Origin: Brevibacterium sp. JSBI002
Lineage (GTDB): Bacteria; Actinomycetota; Actinomycetes; Actinomycetales; Brevibacteriaceae
Length of the DNA stretch: 64,000 bases
NCBI RefSeq assembly: GCF_026013965.1
Contig: NZ_CP110341.1
Span: 2,294,001 to 2,358,000 of the forward strand
Direction: 5' to 3'
The notes under the pieces are model-generated. The model was given only the letters and a program-made list of their open reading frames with translations, searched no databases and had not been told where the DNA came from. Both the position numbers and the translations under genes were made by a program. Positions 34,960-43,444 of this stretch are shown one piece after another (the stretch's first letter is position 1; each line of letters opens with the position of its first letter).

Positions 34960-36039
34960 ATGTTGAAGACGCCGGCAGCGCGCGATCTCGAGCCCGTGAC
35001 GATCGACCCGATGCTTCGTGATCGGATGCTCGGGCTGCGCAATCTCGGGTCTCGGCCGAGGATCATCCTCGCCGAGTCTCACGATGAGCGTGTCCTCCGC
35101 GCTGCCGGCGCCCTCGCCGAGGTGGGCGTCCAGCCCATCCTGATCGGTGACGGGAACGAGGTCCGGAACCGCGCGAGGCACCTGGGCATCACCGATGCCG
35201 ACGGCTGGTCCGTCGACGAGCCGGCTAGGCTCGCCGCCGGCCCGGCTGGGGAGAGAATCCGCAGCAGCGCAGAGAGGAAGCGTCCCGAACTTGCCGAGCA
35301 GTGGCTGACCGATCCCGTCTTCCTCGCCGCCGCGGCCGTCAAGGAAGGATTGGCCGATGCGGCGGTCGCCGGCGCGGACCGGCCCACCGCCGATGTCATT
35401 CGGGCAGGGCTGTCGGTAGTCGGGCTCGCTCCGGACTCGTCTCTGCTCAGCTCCTCGTTCCTCATGCGCCTGCGCGACGGACGGTATCTGGGCTTCGGGG
35501 ACTGCGCGGTCATCCCGGTCCCCGACGACGAGCAGCTCTCGGCGATCGCCATCGCCACGGCGAGAACCTTCGCTGCCATCACCGATGAGCATCCGTCCGT
35601 GGCGATGCTCTCGTTCTCCACGGCCGGTTCGGCCCAACACTCCGACATCGATCGAGTCAGACTGGCCATCGAGCACATTCGCAGCCGCTGCCCCGAACTC
35701 GAGGTCGACGGCGAACTGCAGTTCGACGCAGCCATCGTCGAATCCGTGGCGAAGTCGAAGTGCCCCGAATCCGCTGTCGCCGGCCACGCGAACGTGCTCG
35801 TCTTCCCCAATCTCGCAGCCGGAAACATCGGCTACAAGATCGCCGAGCGCCTCGGTGGAGCTGCCGCCTTCGGCCCGCTGCTCCAGGGCCTCGCCGCCCC
35901 GATCAATGACTTGTCTCGCGGGGCGAGCGTCTCCGACATCGTCAACGTCGGTCTCATCACCTGCCTGCAGGCGCTCACTCCTGCGGCAGACGCCCAACAG
36001 CGAACCACATCCACTGCCCATACCTTCACAACGAAGTGA
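34960..36039 (+). CDS. pta: Phosphate acetyltransferase
   Basis: 359 residues, the length of short Pta enzymes. It has LASRPRIILAESHDERVLRA-like N-terminal sequence (GSRPRIILAESHDERVL), DPVFLAAAAVKEGLADAAVAG, FSTAGSAQHSDIDRV, VDGELQFDAAIV and FPNLAAGNIGYKIAERLGGA near the end, all PTA_PTB family marks. It converts the acetyl phosphate made by Xsc and CoA to acetyl-CoA. It begins 10 bp after the aminotransferase stop and 15 bp before the permease gene, so the three form one operon. No acetate kinase is adjacent, which fits a dedicated role with Xsc. Confidence 0.88.
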   Translation: MLKTPAARDLEPVTIDPMLRDRMLGLRNLGSRPRIILAESHDERVLRAAGALAEVGVQPILIGDGNEVRNRARHLGITDADGWSVDEPARLAAGPAGERIRSSAERKRPELAEQWLTDPVFLAAAAVKEGLADAAVAGADRPTADVIRAGLSVVGLAPDSSLLSSSFLMRLRDGRYLGFGDCAVIPVPDDEQLSAIAIATARTFAAITDEHPSVAMLSFSTAGSAQHSDIDRVRLAIEHIRSRCPELEVDGELQFDAAIVESVAKSKCPESAVAGHANVLVFPNLAAGNIGYKIAERLGGAAAFGPLLQGLAAPINDLSRGASVSDIVNVGLITCLQALTPAADAQQRTTSTAHTFTTK

Positions 36040-36054
36040 CGAAAGTAAGGTGCC

Positions 36055-37626
36055 ATGTCGAAATCAATAGAGAACCCACCCCAGAACGTCGCCTCCTCCC
36101 CGCCGGGGGCCGGGGACGGTCAGCAGCCGGAGAGGATGGCGAAGACGCTCAAGCCCCGTTGGGTCTTCGCCATCGCCCTGGGCTCGGCGGTCGGGTGGGG
36201 CGCATTCATCCTCCCCACCGACTGGCTGGCCATGGGCGGTCCGCTGGGCACACTCGCCGGATTCTCCATCGGTGCCGGGCTTATGCTCGTCATTGCCGTC
36301 AGCTACGGCTTCCTCATCCGCACCTTCCCTGTCTCCGGCGGTGAGCTGGCCTATGCACTCATCGGCTACGGACGCGTGCACGCCTTCTTCGCCGGGTGGT
36401 TCCTCACGCTCGGCTACGTCTGCATCGTCGCACTCAATGCCTCCGCTCTGGCCCTGCTGTTCCGCAAGATCATGCCCTCGGTCATCGAGCAGGGCTATCT
36501 CTACACGGTCGCCGGCTGGGACGTGTATCTGCCGGAGATCATCATCTCGGTGACAGCACTGGTCGTCTTCGCCGTCCTCAACATCCGCGGCACGGCCCTG
36601 TCGGGTCGTGTCCAGTACTGGGCCTGCGTGCTGATGATCATCGCGGTCGCTGCGATCATCGTCTCCGTGATCGCCAGTCCGACGACCCATTTCGGCAATA
36701 TGTCTCCCGCATTGCCCGACGGCGTCAGCCCGGTCGCGGCGATCATCGCGATCGTCGCCATCGCTCCCTGGGCCTTCATCGGCTTCGACAATGTTCCGCA
36801 GGCGGCCGAGGAGTTCGACTTCTCGCCGTCCAAGGCTCTGCGCCTCATCGTCCTGGCCATCGTCACCGCTGCGGCCCTCTACATGGCGATGATCGTGTCC
36901 GTGTCGATGGCCGAACCGTGGCAGGCCCTGGCCAATTCGGGATCGGCCTGGGGCACCGCCGACGCGGTCACCGGCGTCATCGGCGGCTCAGGCCTGCTGC
37001 TGCTCGCCATCGCCATCACCATGGGAGTGAGCACCGGCCTCAACGGCTTCTATGTCTCGGCCAGCCGTGTGCTCATGGCCATGGGACGCGCACAGATGAT
37101 CCCGCCGATCTTCGCCCGCCTGCATTCGAAGCACAAGACCCCCTACGTCGGCATCATCGCGGTTCTCATCGTCTGCCTCATCAGCCCTTGGTTCGGACGC
37201 GCGGCGCTGACGTGGGTCGTCGACATGTCCTCGATCGGTGTGACGATCGCCTACCTCTACACCTGTCTGTGCGCATTCCGGATCTTCCGCCCCACTCATG
37301 AGGCGCGGGATCCCAAGGCCCTGCCGGGAATGTACTCGACGACGAAGAAGGTGCTCTCCGGTGTGGGCGCGGTCATCGCGATCGTCTTCATGCTGCTCCT
37401 GCTCATCCCGGGGTCTCCCGGTGCGTTGGGACCGCAGTCGCTCATCGCCCTGGCCGTCTGGATCGTCATCGGAGTCGTGTTCTTCCTCTCCCGGATCCGG
37501 CACAACAGGAAACTCACCGATCATCAGGTCGATCGCCTCGTCTTCGGTGATGATCGCCCAGCCGTCACCCGATTCAGCGAACGCGCTCAGCTGCGCCGCG
37601 AAGGACGCCTGTCCACGGACGGCTGA
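36055..37626 (+). CDS. APC-family amino acid permease, probable taurine uptake
   Basis: 523 residues with about 12 membrane helices. The N-terminal tail (residues 1-35) is hydrophilic. GSAVGWGAFILPTDWLAMGG forms helix 1, with the unwound G-x-G region of APC carriers; ALIGYGRVHAFFAGWFLTLG and APWAFIGFDNVPQAAEEF follow. The protein resembles cytoplasmic-membrane transporters of the amino acid-polyamine-organocation superfamily. Placement directly after tpa and pta suggests it imports taurine or a related amine, replacing the TauABC system of proteobacteria; that is inferred. A strong hairpin follows its stop. Confidence 0.8.
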   Translation: MSKSIENPPQNVASSPPGAGDGQQPERMAKTLKPRWVFAIALGSAVGWGAFILPTDWLAMGGPLGTLAGFSIGAGLMLVIAVSYGFLIRTFPVSGGELAYALIGYGRVHAFFAGWFLTLGYVCIVALNASALALLFRKIMPSVIEQGYLYTVAGWDVYLPEIIISVTALVVFAVLNIRGTALSGRVQYWACVLMIIAVAAIIVSVIASPTTHFGNMSPALPDGVSPVAAIIAIVAIAPWAFIGFDNVPQAAEEFDFSPSKALRLIVLAIVTAAALYMAMIVSVSMAEPWQALANSGSAWGTADAVTGVIGGSGLLLLAIAITMGVSTGLNGFYVSASRVLMAMGRAQMIPPIFARLHSKHKTPYVGIIAVLIVCLISPWFGRAALTWVVDMSSIGVTIAYLYTCLCAFRIFRPTHEARDPKALPGMYSTTKKVLSGVGAVIAIVFMLLLLIPGSPGALGPQSLIALAVWIVIGVVFFLSRIRHNRKLTDHQVDRLVFGDDRPAVTRFSERAQLRREGRLSTDG

Positions 37627-37655
37627 GACGGTTCCGGACTGCCCCGGACAGCACC

Positions 37656-37701
37656 AGCGGTCGGCCCGCTGCCAGTGATTCCTGGCAGCGGGCCGACCGC
37701 T
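37656..37701. terminator. Perfect 20-bp hairpin between convergent genes
   Basis: AGCGGTCGGCCCGCTGCCAG (37656-37675) is exactly complementary to 37682-37701, with loop TGATTC. It begins 30 bp after the permease stop and lies 75 bp from the end of the convergent VWA gene. There is no clear U-tract, but size and position suggest a bidirectional terminator. Confidence 0.75.
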
Positions 37702-37775
37702 GTCGTCGGTTCGACCGCCGAGGTGGGTGTCCAGACGAGTTTGGGCGTTCGCTCCCCTCGTACTGGTGATGTCGT

Positions 37776-39497
37776 TCAGCGACCGAGGACGGTGCGGAGT
37801 CCGTCGACGATCGCCCTCACCGAGGCCCGGTCCCCCAGAGACTCGGAGTCGAGTTCGACGCTGGTGGGGTAGATGAGACCGGGGTCGGTGCCGATGCCGA
37901 CGCCGAGGATGCCGATGTCGCCGGCCCGTCGCAGACCGGCCACCGTCGTCTCGAGGTCCCGGGCGAGGTAGTCGTCATCATTGGCGACGGCCGTGGCAGA
38001 GTCGGCGGGCAGACCATCGCTGATGACGACCACGGCCGATTTCACCGCCTGCTGACTGCGGAGTCTGTCGACCGCCCATCGCAGGGCTTCGGCTTCGATG
38101 CCCTCTCGATACAGCGAGGTCTTGAGCAGTCCGCCGAGGTGGGTGCGCGTCCGCCGCCACGAGGACGCTCCGGACTTGATCACGAGGTGATGGAGTTCGT
38201 TGAGCCGTCCCGGCCGCTCGGGCGAGCCGGCCTTCTTCCACTCGCTTCTCACTCGTCCGCCGTTCCACGCATTAGTGGTGAACCCGAGGATCTCTGTGGT
38301 CACATCCAACCGGTCGAGGGCCGTGACGAGGACGTCGAGAAGCGCGCCGAGTCCGAGCGCATGAGGTTTCATCGACCCCGAGAGATCGAGCAGGAAAGTT
38401 ACGGCGCAATCGGTCTCGGCCCGCTGCGAACGCCCGCGGAAGACGCGCGGGTCGCCAGGAGAGGTGATCAGCCGTGACAGCCGGGAGGGGTCGAGGATCC
38501 CGTCCTCGGAGTCGACGAGTTCATGAGCCTCCTTGGCTGCCTCCACGACACCGTGCAGGCGGGAGACGACCGGCGCCAACGGCACCGACCGACGTGCCGT
38601 TTCGGCGGCGATGGCGCTCCGGCCGCTGCGCAGACTCTCCGCCCGGACCACCTCGGCGATGGTCGATTCACGGTCGAACCGTCTAGTCCACACCCCGTAG
38701 CCGCGGGCGAGGTGGAGCTGCCCACCGGAGTCTTCCGGGACGGGAGCGAACAGGTCCTCGGCGATGTCGAAGACCAACGGCAGGCTCGGGGCGGCATGAC
38801 GCTCGCGCGCCCCGGACCGCGTGCGTTCTCGCTCTTCGACGGCGGCGATCCGGCCGGCGAGCGTGCGCGCGAGGTCGCGGGCCACCTCGGCGAAGGCCCG
38901 CTGATCGTGCCGGCTATCGCGCAGGGGAAGGAGGAAGGGCCCGAGATCGGGTGAGAGTTCGAACCGGGACTCTTCGACCAGGTCGGAGTCATCCTGACCG
39001 ATCGGCTCACGATTCACGACCGACCGGGTGACGAGGATGACCGTGTACAGAAGCATGCCGAGATGGGTTTCGTGCAGACGGCTGCGCAGAAATTCGCTGC
39101 GCCAGTGCGCATGACGCTGAGACAGGTTGCTGCGGACGCCTGCCTGTCGAGCCAGGGATTCGCACCGGAACTGTTCGAGGATCTCGACGATGAGGCGCTC
39201 TTCGCGCGCCGCGGGGAGCATCTGTCGGTGGAGTTCGGGATCGCTCAACTTTCGACGCATGGCCATGGCGTCCGTGGCTCCGCGCAGGGAGGGCAGCTCT
39301 GATCGGGCAGGGTCAGGGTAGAGATGGGGCGCGTTCATCGGCAGCAGACCGTTCGCATCGGCCGGTCGGTGCGCCCACAGGTCGACGTCAGCGTCCTGGC
39401 TCAGCGCCCTGAACACCGAGGCCAGCCGCCGTTCGAGGTCGTACTCCTCTCGGGCCGAACGCGGAATCGCCGACTGCTGACCGAGATCTGTCATCAA
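37776..39497 (-). CDS. CobT-like von Willebrand factor A protein
   Basis: 573 residues. The C-terminal third is a VWA domain with the MIDAS motif DLSGSMKPHALGLG near residue 378 and VVVISDGLPADSATAV. The N-terminal part is acidic and Arg-rich, as in CobT, the cobaltochelatase partner. It overlaps the upstream AAA+ gene by 4 bp. CobS/CobT-type pairs act in cobalt insertion only together with the large CobN subunit, which is not here. Some MoxR/VWA pairs act as chaperones that insert cofactors or activate enzymes. Position inside the taurine cluster hints at a role in maturation of a pathway enzyme, but no direct evidence is visible. Confidence 0.78.
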   Translation of the reverse strand: MMTDLGQQSAIPRSAREEYDLERRLASVFRALSQDADVDLWAHRPADANGLLPMNAPHLYPDPARSELPSLRGATDAMAMRRKLSDPELHRQMLPAAREERLIVEILEQFRCESLARQAGVRSNLSQRHAHWRSEFLRSRLHETHLGMLLYTVILVTRSVVNREPIGQDDSDLVEESRFELSPDLGPFLLPLRDSRHDQRAFAEVARDLARTLAGRIAAVEERERTRSGARERHAAPSLPLVFDIAEDLFAPVPEDSGGQLHLARGYGVWTRRFDRESTIAEVVRAESLRSGRSAIAAETARRSVPLAPVVSRLHGVVEAAKEAHELVDSEDGILDPSRLSRLITSPGDPRVFRGRSQRAETDCAVTFLLDLSGSMKPHALGLGALLDVLVTALDRLDVTTEILGFTTNAWNGGRVRSEWKKAGSPERPGRLNELHHLVIKSGASSWRRTRTHLGGLLKTSLYREGIEAEALRWAVDRLRSQQAVKSAVVVISDGLPADSATAVANDDDYLARDLETTVAGLRRAGDIGILGVGIGTDPGLIYPTSVELDSESLGDRASVRAIVDGLRTVLGR

Positions 39498-40444
39498 CTT
39501 GCCGTCGCCGCGTGGTCGAGGTCGAGCTCACTGCCGAAGCAGCGTTGGTAATATTCCGCGACGAGTCGATGCTCGGTCGAGTCGCAGCGGTTGAGGAAGG
39601 AGAACCTGAACGCCAATTCGACATCGCCGAAGATCACCGAGTTCTCCGCCCACGAGATGACTGTGCGCGGTGACATGAGAGCCGAGACGTCGCCGGCGGC
39701 GAAACCGCTGCGCGTCAGCTGCGCCACCTCGATCATCGTCGCCACCGTCTCCTCGCCGAGCTTCGTCGCTGCCTCCGGCACCTGTCCGGTGACGACGAGG
39801 AGTTCTTCGGCGGGGTCGAGGTAGTCCAGCGAGGCGATGATGTTCCACCGGTCGAGTTGAGCCTGGTTGAGCCGATTGACTCCGTGATAGAGGCCGTTGA
39901 CATTGCCGAGGCCGACTGTGTTCGCCGTAGCGAAGAGCCGGAAGTGCGGATGCGGCCGAATGACCCGGTTCTGCTCGGTGAGGGTGAACAGGCCATCGCG
40001 TTCGAGCAGGCGCTGGATGATGAACATGACCTCTGGGCGGCCGGCGTCGTATTCGTCGAAGACCAGCGCCATCGGCCTCGTCAGCGCATAGGGGATGACA
40101 CCTTCTTCGAAGGCAGTGCGGGGCTGTCCGTCCTCGATGACGACTTGGTCTTTGCCCACGAGGTCGGACCGCGAGATCTGCCCGTCGAGGTTGACGCGCA
40201 TGAGCGGCCAGTTGAGTCGGGCGGCGATCTGTTCGATGTGCGTGGACTTCCCCGTCCCGTGCAGACCCTGCACGAGCACGCGTGATCCGTGGGAGAACCC
40301 GGCGAGGATCGCTCGGGTCACCTCAGGGTCGAAGCGGTAGTTCTCATCGATGCGCGGGATCAGATCACTGTCGTCCTCGAGCATCGGCACGGGCATGTCG
40401 GCATCGATGCCGAACAGTTCTCGCAGTGTTGAAACGTCGGCCAT
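39494..40444 (-). CDS. CobS-like MoxR-family AAA+ ATPase
   Basis: 316 residues from the ATG at 40444 with AGGAAAGGA upstream. AAA+ motifs: Walker A in VQGLHGTGKSTHIEQIAARL near residue 65, Walker B with ALVFDEYDAGRPEV, sensor 1 LFATANTVGLGN, and CobS-specific sequence FGIDADMPVPMLEDDSDLIP at the N-terminus and RFSFLNRCDSTEHRLVAEYYQRCFG near the end. The family forms hexamers with a CobT-like partner, encoded next and coupled by ATGA. The pair follows the IclR gene on the same strand and so may be under its control. Confidence 0.82.
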   Translation of the reverse strand: MADVSTLRELFGIDADMPVPMLEDDSDLIPRIDENYRFDPEVTRAILAGFSHGSRVLVQGLHGTGKSTHIEQIAARLNWPLMRVNLDGQISRSDLVGKDQVVIEDGQPRTAFEEGVIPYALTRPMALVFDEYDAGRPEVMFIIQRLLERDGLFTLTEQNRVIRPHPHFRLFATANTVGLGNVNGLYHGVNRLNQAQLDRWNIIASLDYLDPAEELLVVTGQVPEAATKLGEETVATMIEVAQLTRSGFAAGDVSALMSPRTVISWAENSVIFGDVELAFRFSFLNRCDSTEHRLVAEYYQRCFGSELDLDHAATAS

Positions 40445-40507
40445 GAGCGCCGTCCTTTCCTGGTCGTGGTTCAGCCTCACTGTGGCAGCCGGTTGGCCGG
40501 CCGCGGT

Positions 40508-41326
40508 TCAGGCCGAGTTCTCGTCGGCGCGATCGATCTCATCGAGCACAGCCATGCGCTGAGCGGCTTCTCGGACCACCGGCAGGAGTTCGACGAGATC
40601 GTCGATCGACTTTCGGATCACGGGGGCCTGAACTGCCAGCGCCTGGTTGGACCGACCGATGTCGGTGGGAATAAGCACGGCAAGGCAGACGAGACCTTCG
40701 AGGTATTCCTGCCGGTCAAGGGCATATCCAGAGCGTCGAGCCGCATCGAGCTCGGCCTCGATCTCCGCGGGATCGGTGAGCGTGTGCGGCGTGAACTCCT
40801 TCAAGAGCGAACTGGTCAGCAGTCTGCGACGCGGCGTCTCCCCGTACTGGGAGGCGATCATCTTCCCACTGGCCGAGGCATGGATCGGCACACGGCTGCC
40901 GGCTTCGAGATGCACGCGCAGCGGGTGTGAGGTCTCGACCCGGTCGAGGTAGATGACCTCATCGCCGGAGACCGCGGTGAGGTTGCAGCTCTCACCGACC
41001 TCCTCGGACAGCTGCGAGAGGATCATCCGCCGCGCTCCCTGTCTCGAGTCATTGAGCAGAACGTCCTCAGCCATTCTCCGCAGTCTCGATCCGGTGCCGT
41101 AATGGCGGCCGTCGCTGTGCCGGGTGAGCAGTCCCGCGCCCTCGAGCTGCTGAAGCATCCGGTGGAGGGTGGGTTTGGGCAGCCCTGTCTGTACGACAAG
41201 AGACTGAAGCGTGAAGATCTGGTCGCGGGTGGAGATGAACTCCAACAGCGACACCAGCCTCAGTGCCGGAGTCTCACCGGCGAGTGACACGCCTTCGTCG
41301 AACCCAGGCTCAGCCAGATCATCCAT
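40508..41326 (-). CDS. IclR-family regulator, divergent from xsc
   Basis: 272 residues. Winged HTH at about 20-85 (ALRLVSLLEFISTRDQIFTLQSLVVQTGLPKPTLHRMLQQLEGAGLL) and an IclR effector domain (100-255) with SCNLTAVSGDEVIYLDRVET, ASASGKMIASQY and GYALDRQEYLEGLVCLAVLI. Divergent from xsc with a 207-bp gap holding a good promoter. It probably controls xsc and perhaps the AAA+/VWA pair downstream of itself. This cluster therefore has both a MocR-type and an IclR-type regulator. Confidence 0.82.
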   Translation of the reverse strand: MDDLAEPGFDEGVSLAGETPALRLVSLLEFISTRDQIFTLQSLVVQTGLPKPTLHRMLQQLEGAGLLTRHSDGRHYGTGSRLRRMAEDVLLNDSRQGARRMILSQLSEEVGESCNLTAVSGDEVIYLDRVETSHPLRVHLEAGSRVPIHASASGKMIASQYGETPRRRLLTSSLLKEFTPHTLTDPAEIEAELDAARRSGYALDRQEYLEGLVCLAVLIPTDIGRSNQALAVQAPVIRKSIDDLVELLPVVREAAQRMAVLDEIDRADENSA

Positions 41327-41419
41327 GGTCTCCTACCTCTCCGGCCCGCTGTCGGCCACGTCCCGAAAATCATCCTGTCTCGAATTATCGTACCAAATGA
41401 AATCTTTTCCGGAACTCTA

Positions 41420-41449
41420 TTGACACCTGAGGAGCTCGACTCTTAGATT
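41420..41449 (+). promoter_or_regulatory. Promoter of xsc
   Basis: TTGACA at 41420-41425 and TAGATT at 41444-41449 with an 18-bp spacer, a strong vegetative-type promoter about 85 bp before the xsc start. Symmetric elements such as GTTCC at 41456 with GAAC downstream may be operator parts. Confidence 0.65.
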
Positions 41450-41533
41450 CGAGGTGTTCCGCTTTTCGAAGTGAAATGAACATTAAAACGAGACCACAAA
41501 GCAGTGGTCCTAGGACGAACAGGAGACGTTGCG

Positions 41534-43354
41534 ATGACGGAACTGGCCGATCGAACCGAGAGTGCGGCGCTGAGCGACGCGGTCACCACTCAGAAGATCA
41601 CCTCTTCAGAGGCCTTCGTCGAAACGATGGTGGCCAACGGTGTCACCGATATCTTCGGCATCATGGGCTCGGCGTTCATGGACGCAATGGACATCTTCGC
41701 TCCCGCCGGAATCGACTTCATTCCCGTGGTCCACGAGCAGGGCGCAGCGCATATGGCTGATGGCTACGCCCGCGCATCGGGACGGCACGGGGTGGTCACC
41801 GGCCAGAACGGGCCGGGCATCTCGAACTGCGTGACAGCGATCGCCGCTGCCTTCTGGGCACATTCGCCGGTCGTCATCGTCACCCCGGAGGCAGGCACGA
41901 ACTCGATCGGGCTCGGCGGCTTCCAAGAGGCGAATCAGCTGCCGATGTTCCAGGAGTTCACGAAGTACCAGGGCCATGTGTCCAATGCGTCCCGCATGTC
42001 CGAATTCACCGCCCGCTGCTTCGACCGCGCGAAGTCGGAGATGGGGCCGACCCAGCTGAACATCCCCCGTGACTTCTTCTACGGGGAATGCGATCCGCAG
42101 ATCCCCCAGCCGCAGAAGATCGACCGCGGACCCGGTGGTACGGAGTCCCTCGAAGAGGCAGCAGCACTGCTCGCCTCGGCGAAGAATCCGGTCATCGTCT
42201 CCGGCGGCGGTGTCGTCATGGCCGACGGCGTCGATGAGTGCATTGCCTTGGCCGAGCGCCTCGGATCCCCCGTGGTCAACAGCTACCAGCACAATGATTC
42301 CTTCCCCGCCAGCCACCCGCTGTGGGCCGGACCGCTGGGGTACCAAGGTTCGAAGGCCGGGATGACGCTGATCAACCAGGCCGATGTCGTCCTCGCGCTG
42401 GGCACCCGTCTGGGACCGTTCGGCACACTGCCCCAGTACGAATTCGACTACTGGCCCACCAATGCGAAGATCATCCAGGTCGACGCCGACCAGAAGATGC
42501 TCGGTTTGGTCAAGAAGATCGATGTCGGCATCTGCGGTGACGCCAAGGCCGTCGCCGAGGATCTCCTCGCCCGTCTCAACGACCGCGAGGTCGCCTGCGA
42601 CGCCACGAAGGACCAGCGTGCCGAACTCATCAAAGCAGAGAAGGATGCGTGGGAGGCCGAGCTCGATTCCTGGACTCATGAGAAGGACGAGTTCTCTCTC
42701 GACGCCATTGAAGAGGCCGAGAAGGAGGACGGCAACTGGCTGCATCCGCGTCAGGTGCTGCGCGAGCTCGAGAAGGCGATGCCCGCCGACGTCATGGTCT
42801 CCACCGACATCGGCAACATCAACTCGGTCGCCCACAGCTACCTGCGTTTCGAACGTCCCCGCAGCTTCTTCGCTCCGATGAGCTTCGGCAACTGCGGCTA
42901 TGCGCTGCCGACGATCATCGGTGCCAAGCGCGCCGCTCCCGAACGTCCTGCCATCGCCTACGCGGGTGACGGCGCCTGGGCGATGAGCATGGTCGAGGTG
43001 CTCACCGCCGTCCGCCACGACATTCCCGTCACCGCCGTCGTCTTCCGCAACCGGCAGTGGGGTGCGGAGAAGAAGAATCAGGTGGAGTTCTACGGTCACC
43101 GTTTCATCGCCGGTGAGCTCGACAACGGTGAGAGCTTCGCAGCCATGGCCGAGTCGATGGGAGCCGACGGCATCGTCGTCGACGACCTCGCCGAGGTGGG
43201 CCCGGCCCTGCAGAAGGCCGTGGACGCACAGATGAACGAAGGCAAGACCACTGTCATCGAGATCATGTGCACGAAGGAGCTCGGCGATCCCTTCCGCCGC
43301 GATGCTCTGCGCAAGCCGGTTCGGACTCTCGATAAGTACAAGGACTACGTGTGA
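41534..43354 (+). CDS. xsc: Sulfoacetaldehyde acetyltransferase
   Basis: 606 residues from the ATG at 41534, preceded by AGGAGA; the family runs to about 590-610. This ThDP enzyme converts sulfoacetaldehyde and phosphate to acetyl phosphate and sulfite. Seen: the catalytic Glu in FIPVVHEQGAAHMADGYAR, the middle domain, and the ThDP/Mg motif YAGDGAWAMSMVEVLTAVRH with RNRQWGAEKKNQVEFYGHRF, a signature that separates Xsc from acetolactate synthases. It stands apart from tpa-pta-permease, with its own promoter, a divergent IclR gene and a downstream terminator, so it could also serve other routes producing sulfoacetaldehyde. Confidence 0.92.
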   Translation: MTELADRTESAALSDAVTTQKITSSEAFVETMVANGVTDIFGIMGSAFMDAMDIFAPAGIDFIPVVHEQGAAHMADGYARASGRHGVVTGQNGPGISNCVTAIAAAFWAHSPVVIVTPEAGTNSIGLGGFQEANQLPMFQEFTKYQGHVSNASRMSEFTARCFDRAKSEMGPTQLNIPRDFFYGECDPQIPQPQKIDRGPGGTESLEEAAALLASAKNPVIVSGGGVVMADGVDECIALAERLGSPVVNSYQHNDSFPASHPLWAGPLGYQGSKAGMTLINQADVVLALGTRLGPFGTLPQYEFDYWPTNAKIIQVDADQKMLGLVKKIDVGICGDAKAVAEDLLARLNDREVACDATKDQRAELIKAEKDAWEAELDSWTHEKDEFSLDAIEEAEKEDGNWLHPRQVLRELEKAMPADVMVSTDIGNINSVAHSYLRFERPRSFFAPMSFGNCGYALPTIIGAKRAAPERPAIAYAGDGAWAMSMVEVLTAVRHDIPVTAVVFRNRQWGAEKKNQVEFYGHRFIAGELDNGESFAAMAESMGADGIVVDDLAEVGPALQKAVDAQMNEGKTTVIEIMCTKELGDPFRRDALRKPVRTLDKYKDYV

Positions 43355-43382
43355 GCGTCCGGCACGACTGAAGGTTCGACAG

Positions 43383-43421
43383 GCTGGGGCACCGTTGCTG
43401 GTTCAGGCGCGGTGCCCCAGC
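43383..43421 (+). terminator. Terminator hairpin after xsc
   Basis: GCTGGGGCACCG (43383-43394) pairs with CGGTGCCCCAGC (43410-43421), 12 perfect base pairs with a 15-nt loop, followed by TTGTGT. It lies 29 bp after the xsc stop and just before the convergent kinase gene, so it may serve both. Confidence 0.75.
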
Positions 43422-43444
43422 TTGTGTGCCCGGTGCACCGACAG

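Noticed and set aside
34894..36021. 375-residue minus-strand frame
   Set aside because: Antisense to pta, which is well supported.
37776..40444. Cobaltochelatase of B12 synthesis
   Set aside because: CobS/CobT-like features are present, but there is no cobN or other cobalamin gene in the window, so a B12 role is not claimed.
41606..43099. 497-residue minus-strand open frame
   Set aside because: Antisense to xsc; low-complexity composition rich in Asp, Gly, Leu and Val without motifs.
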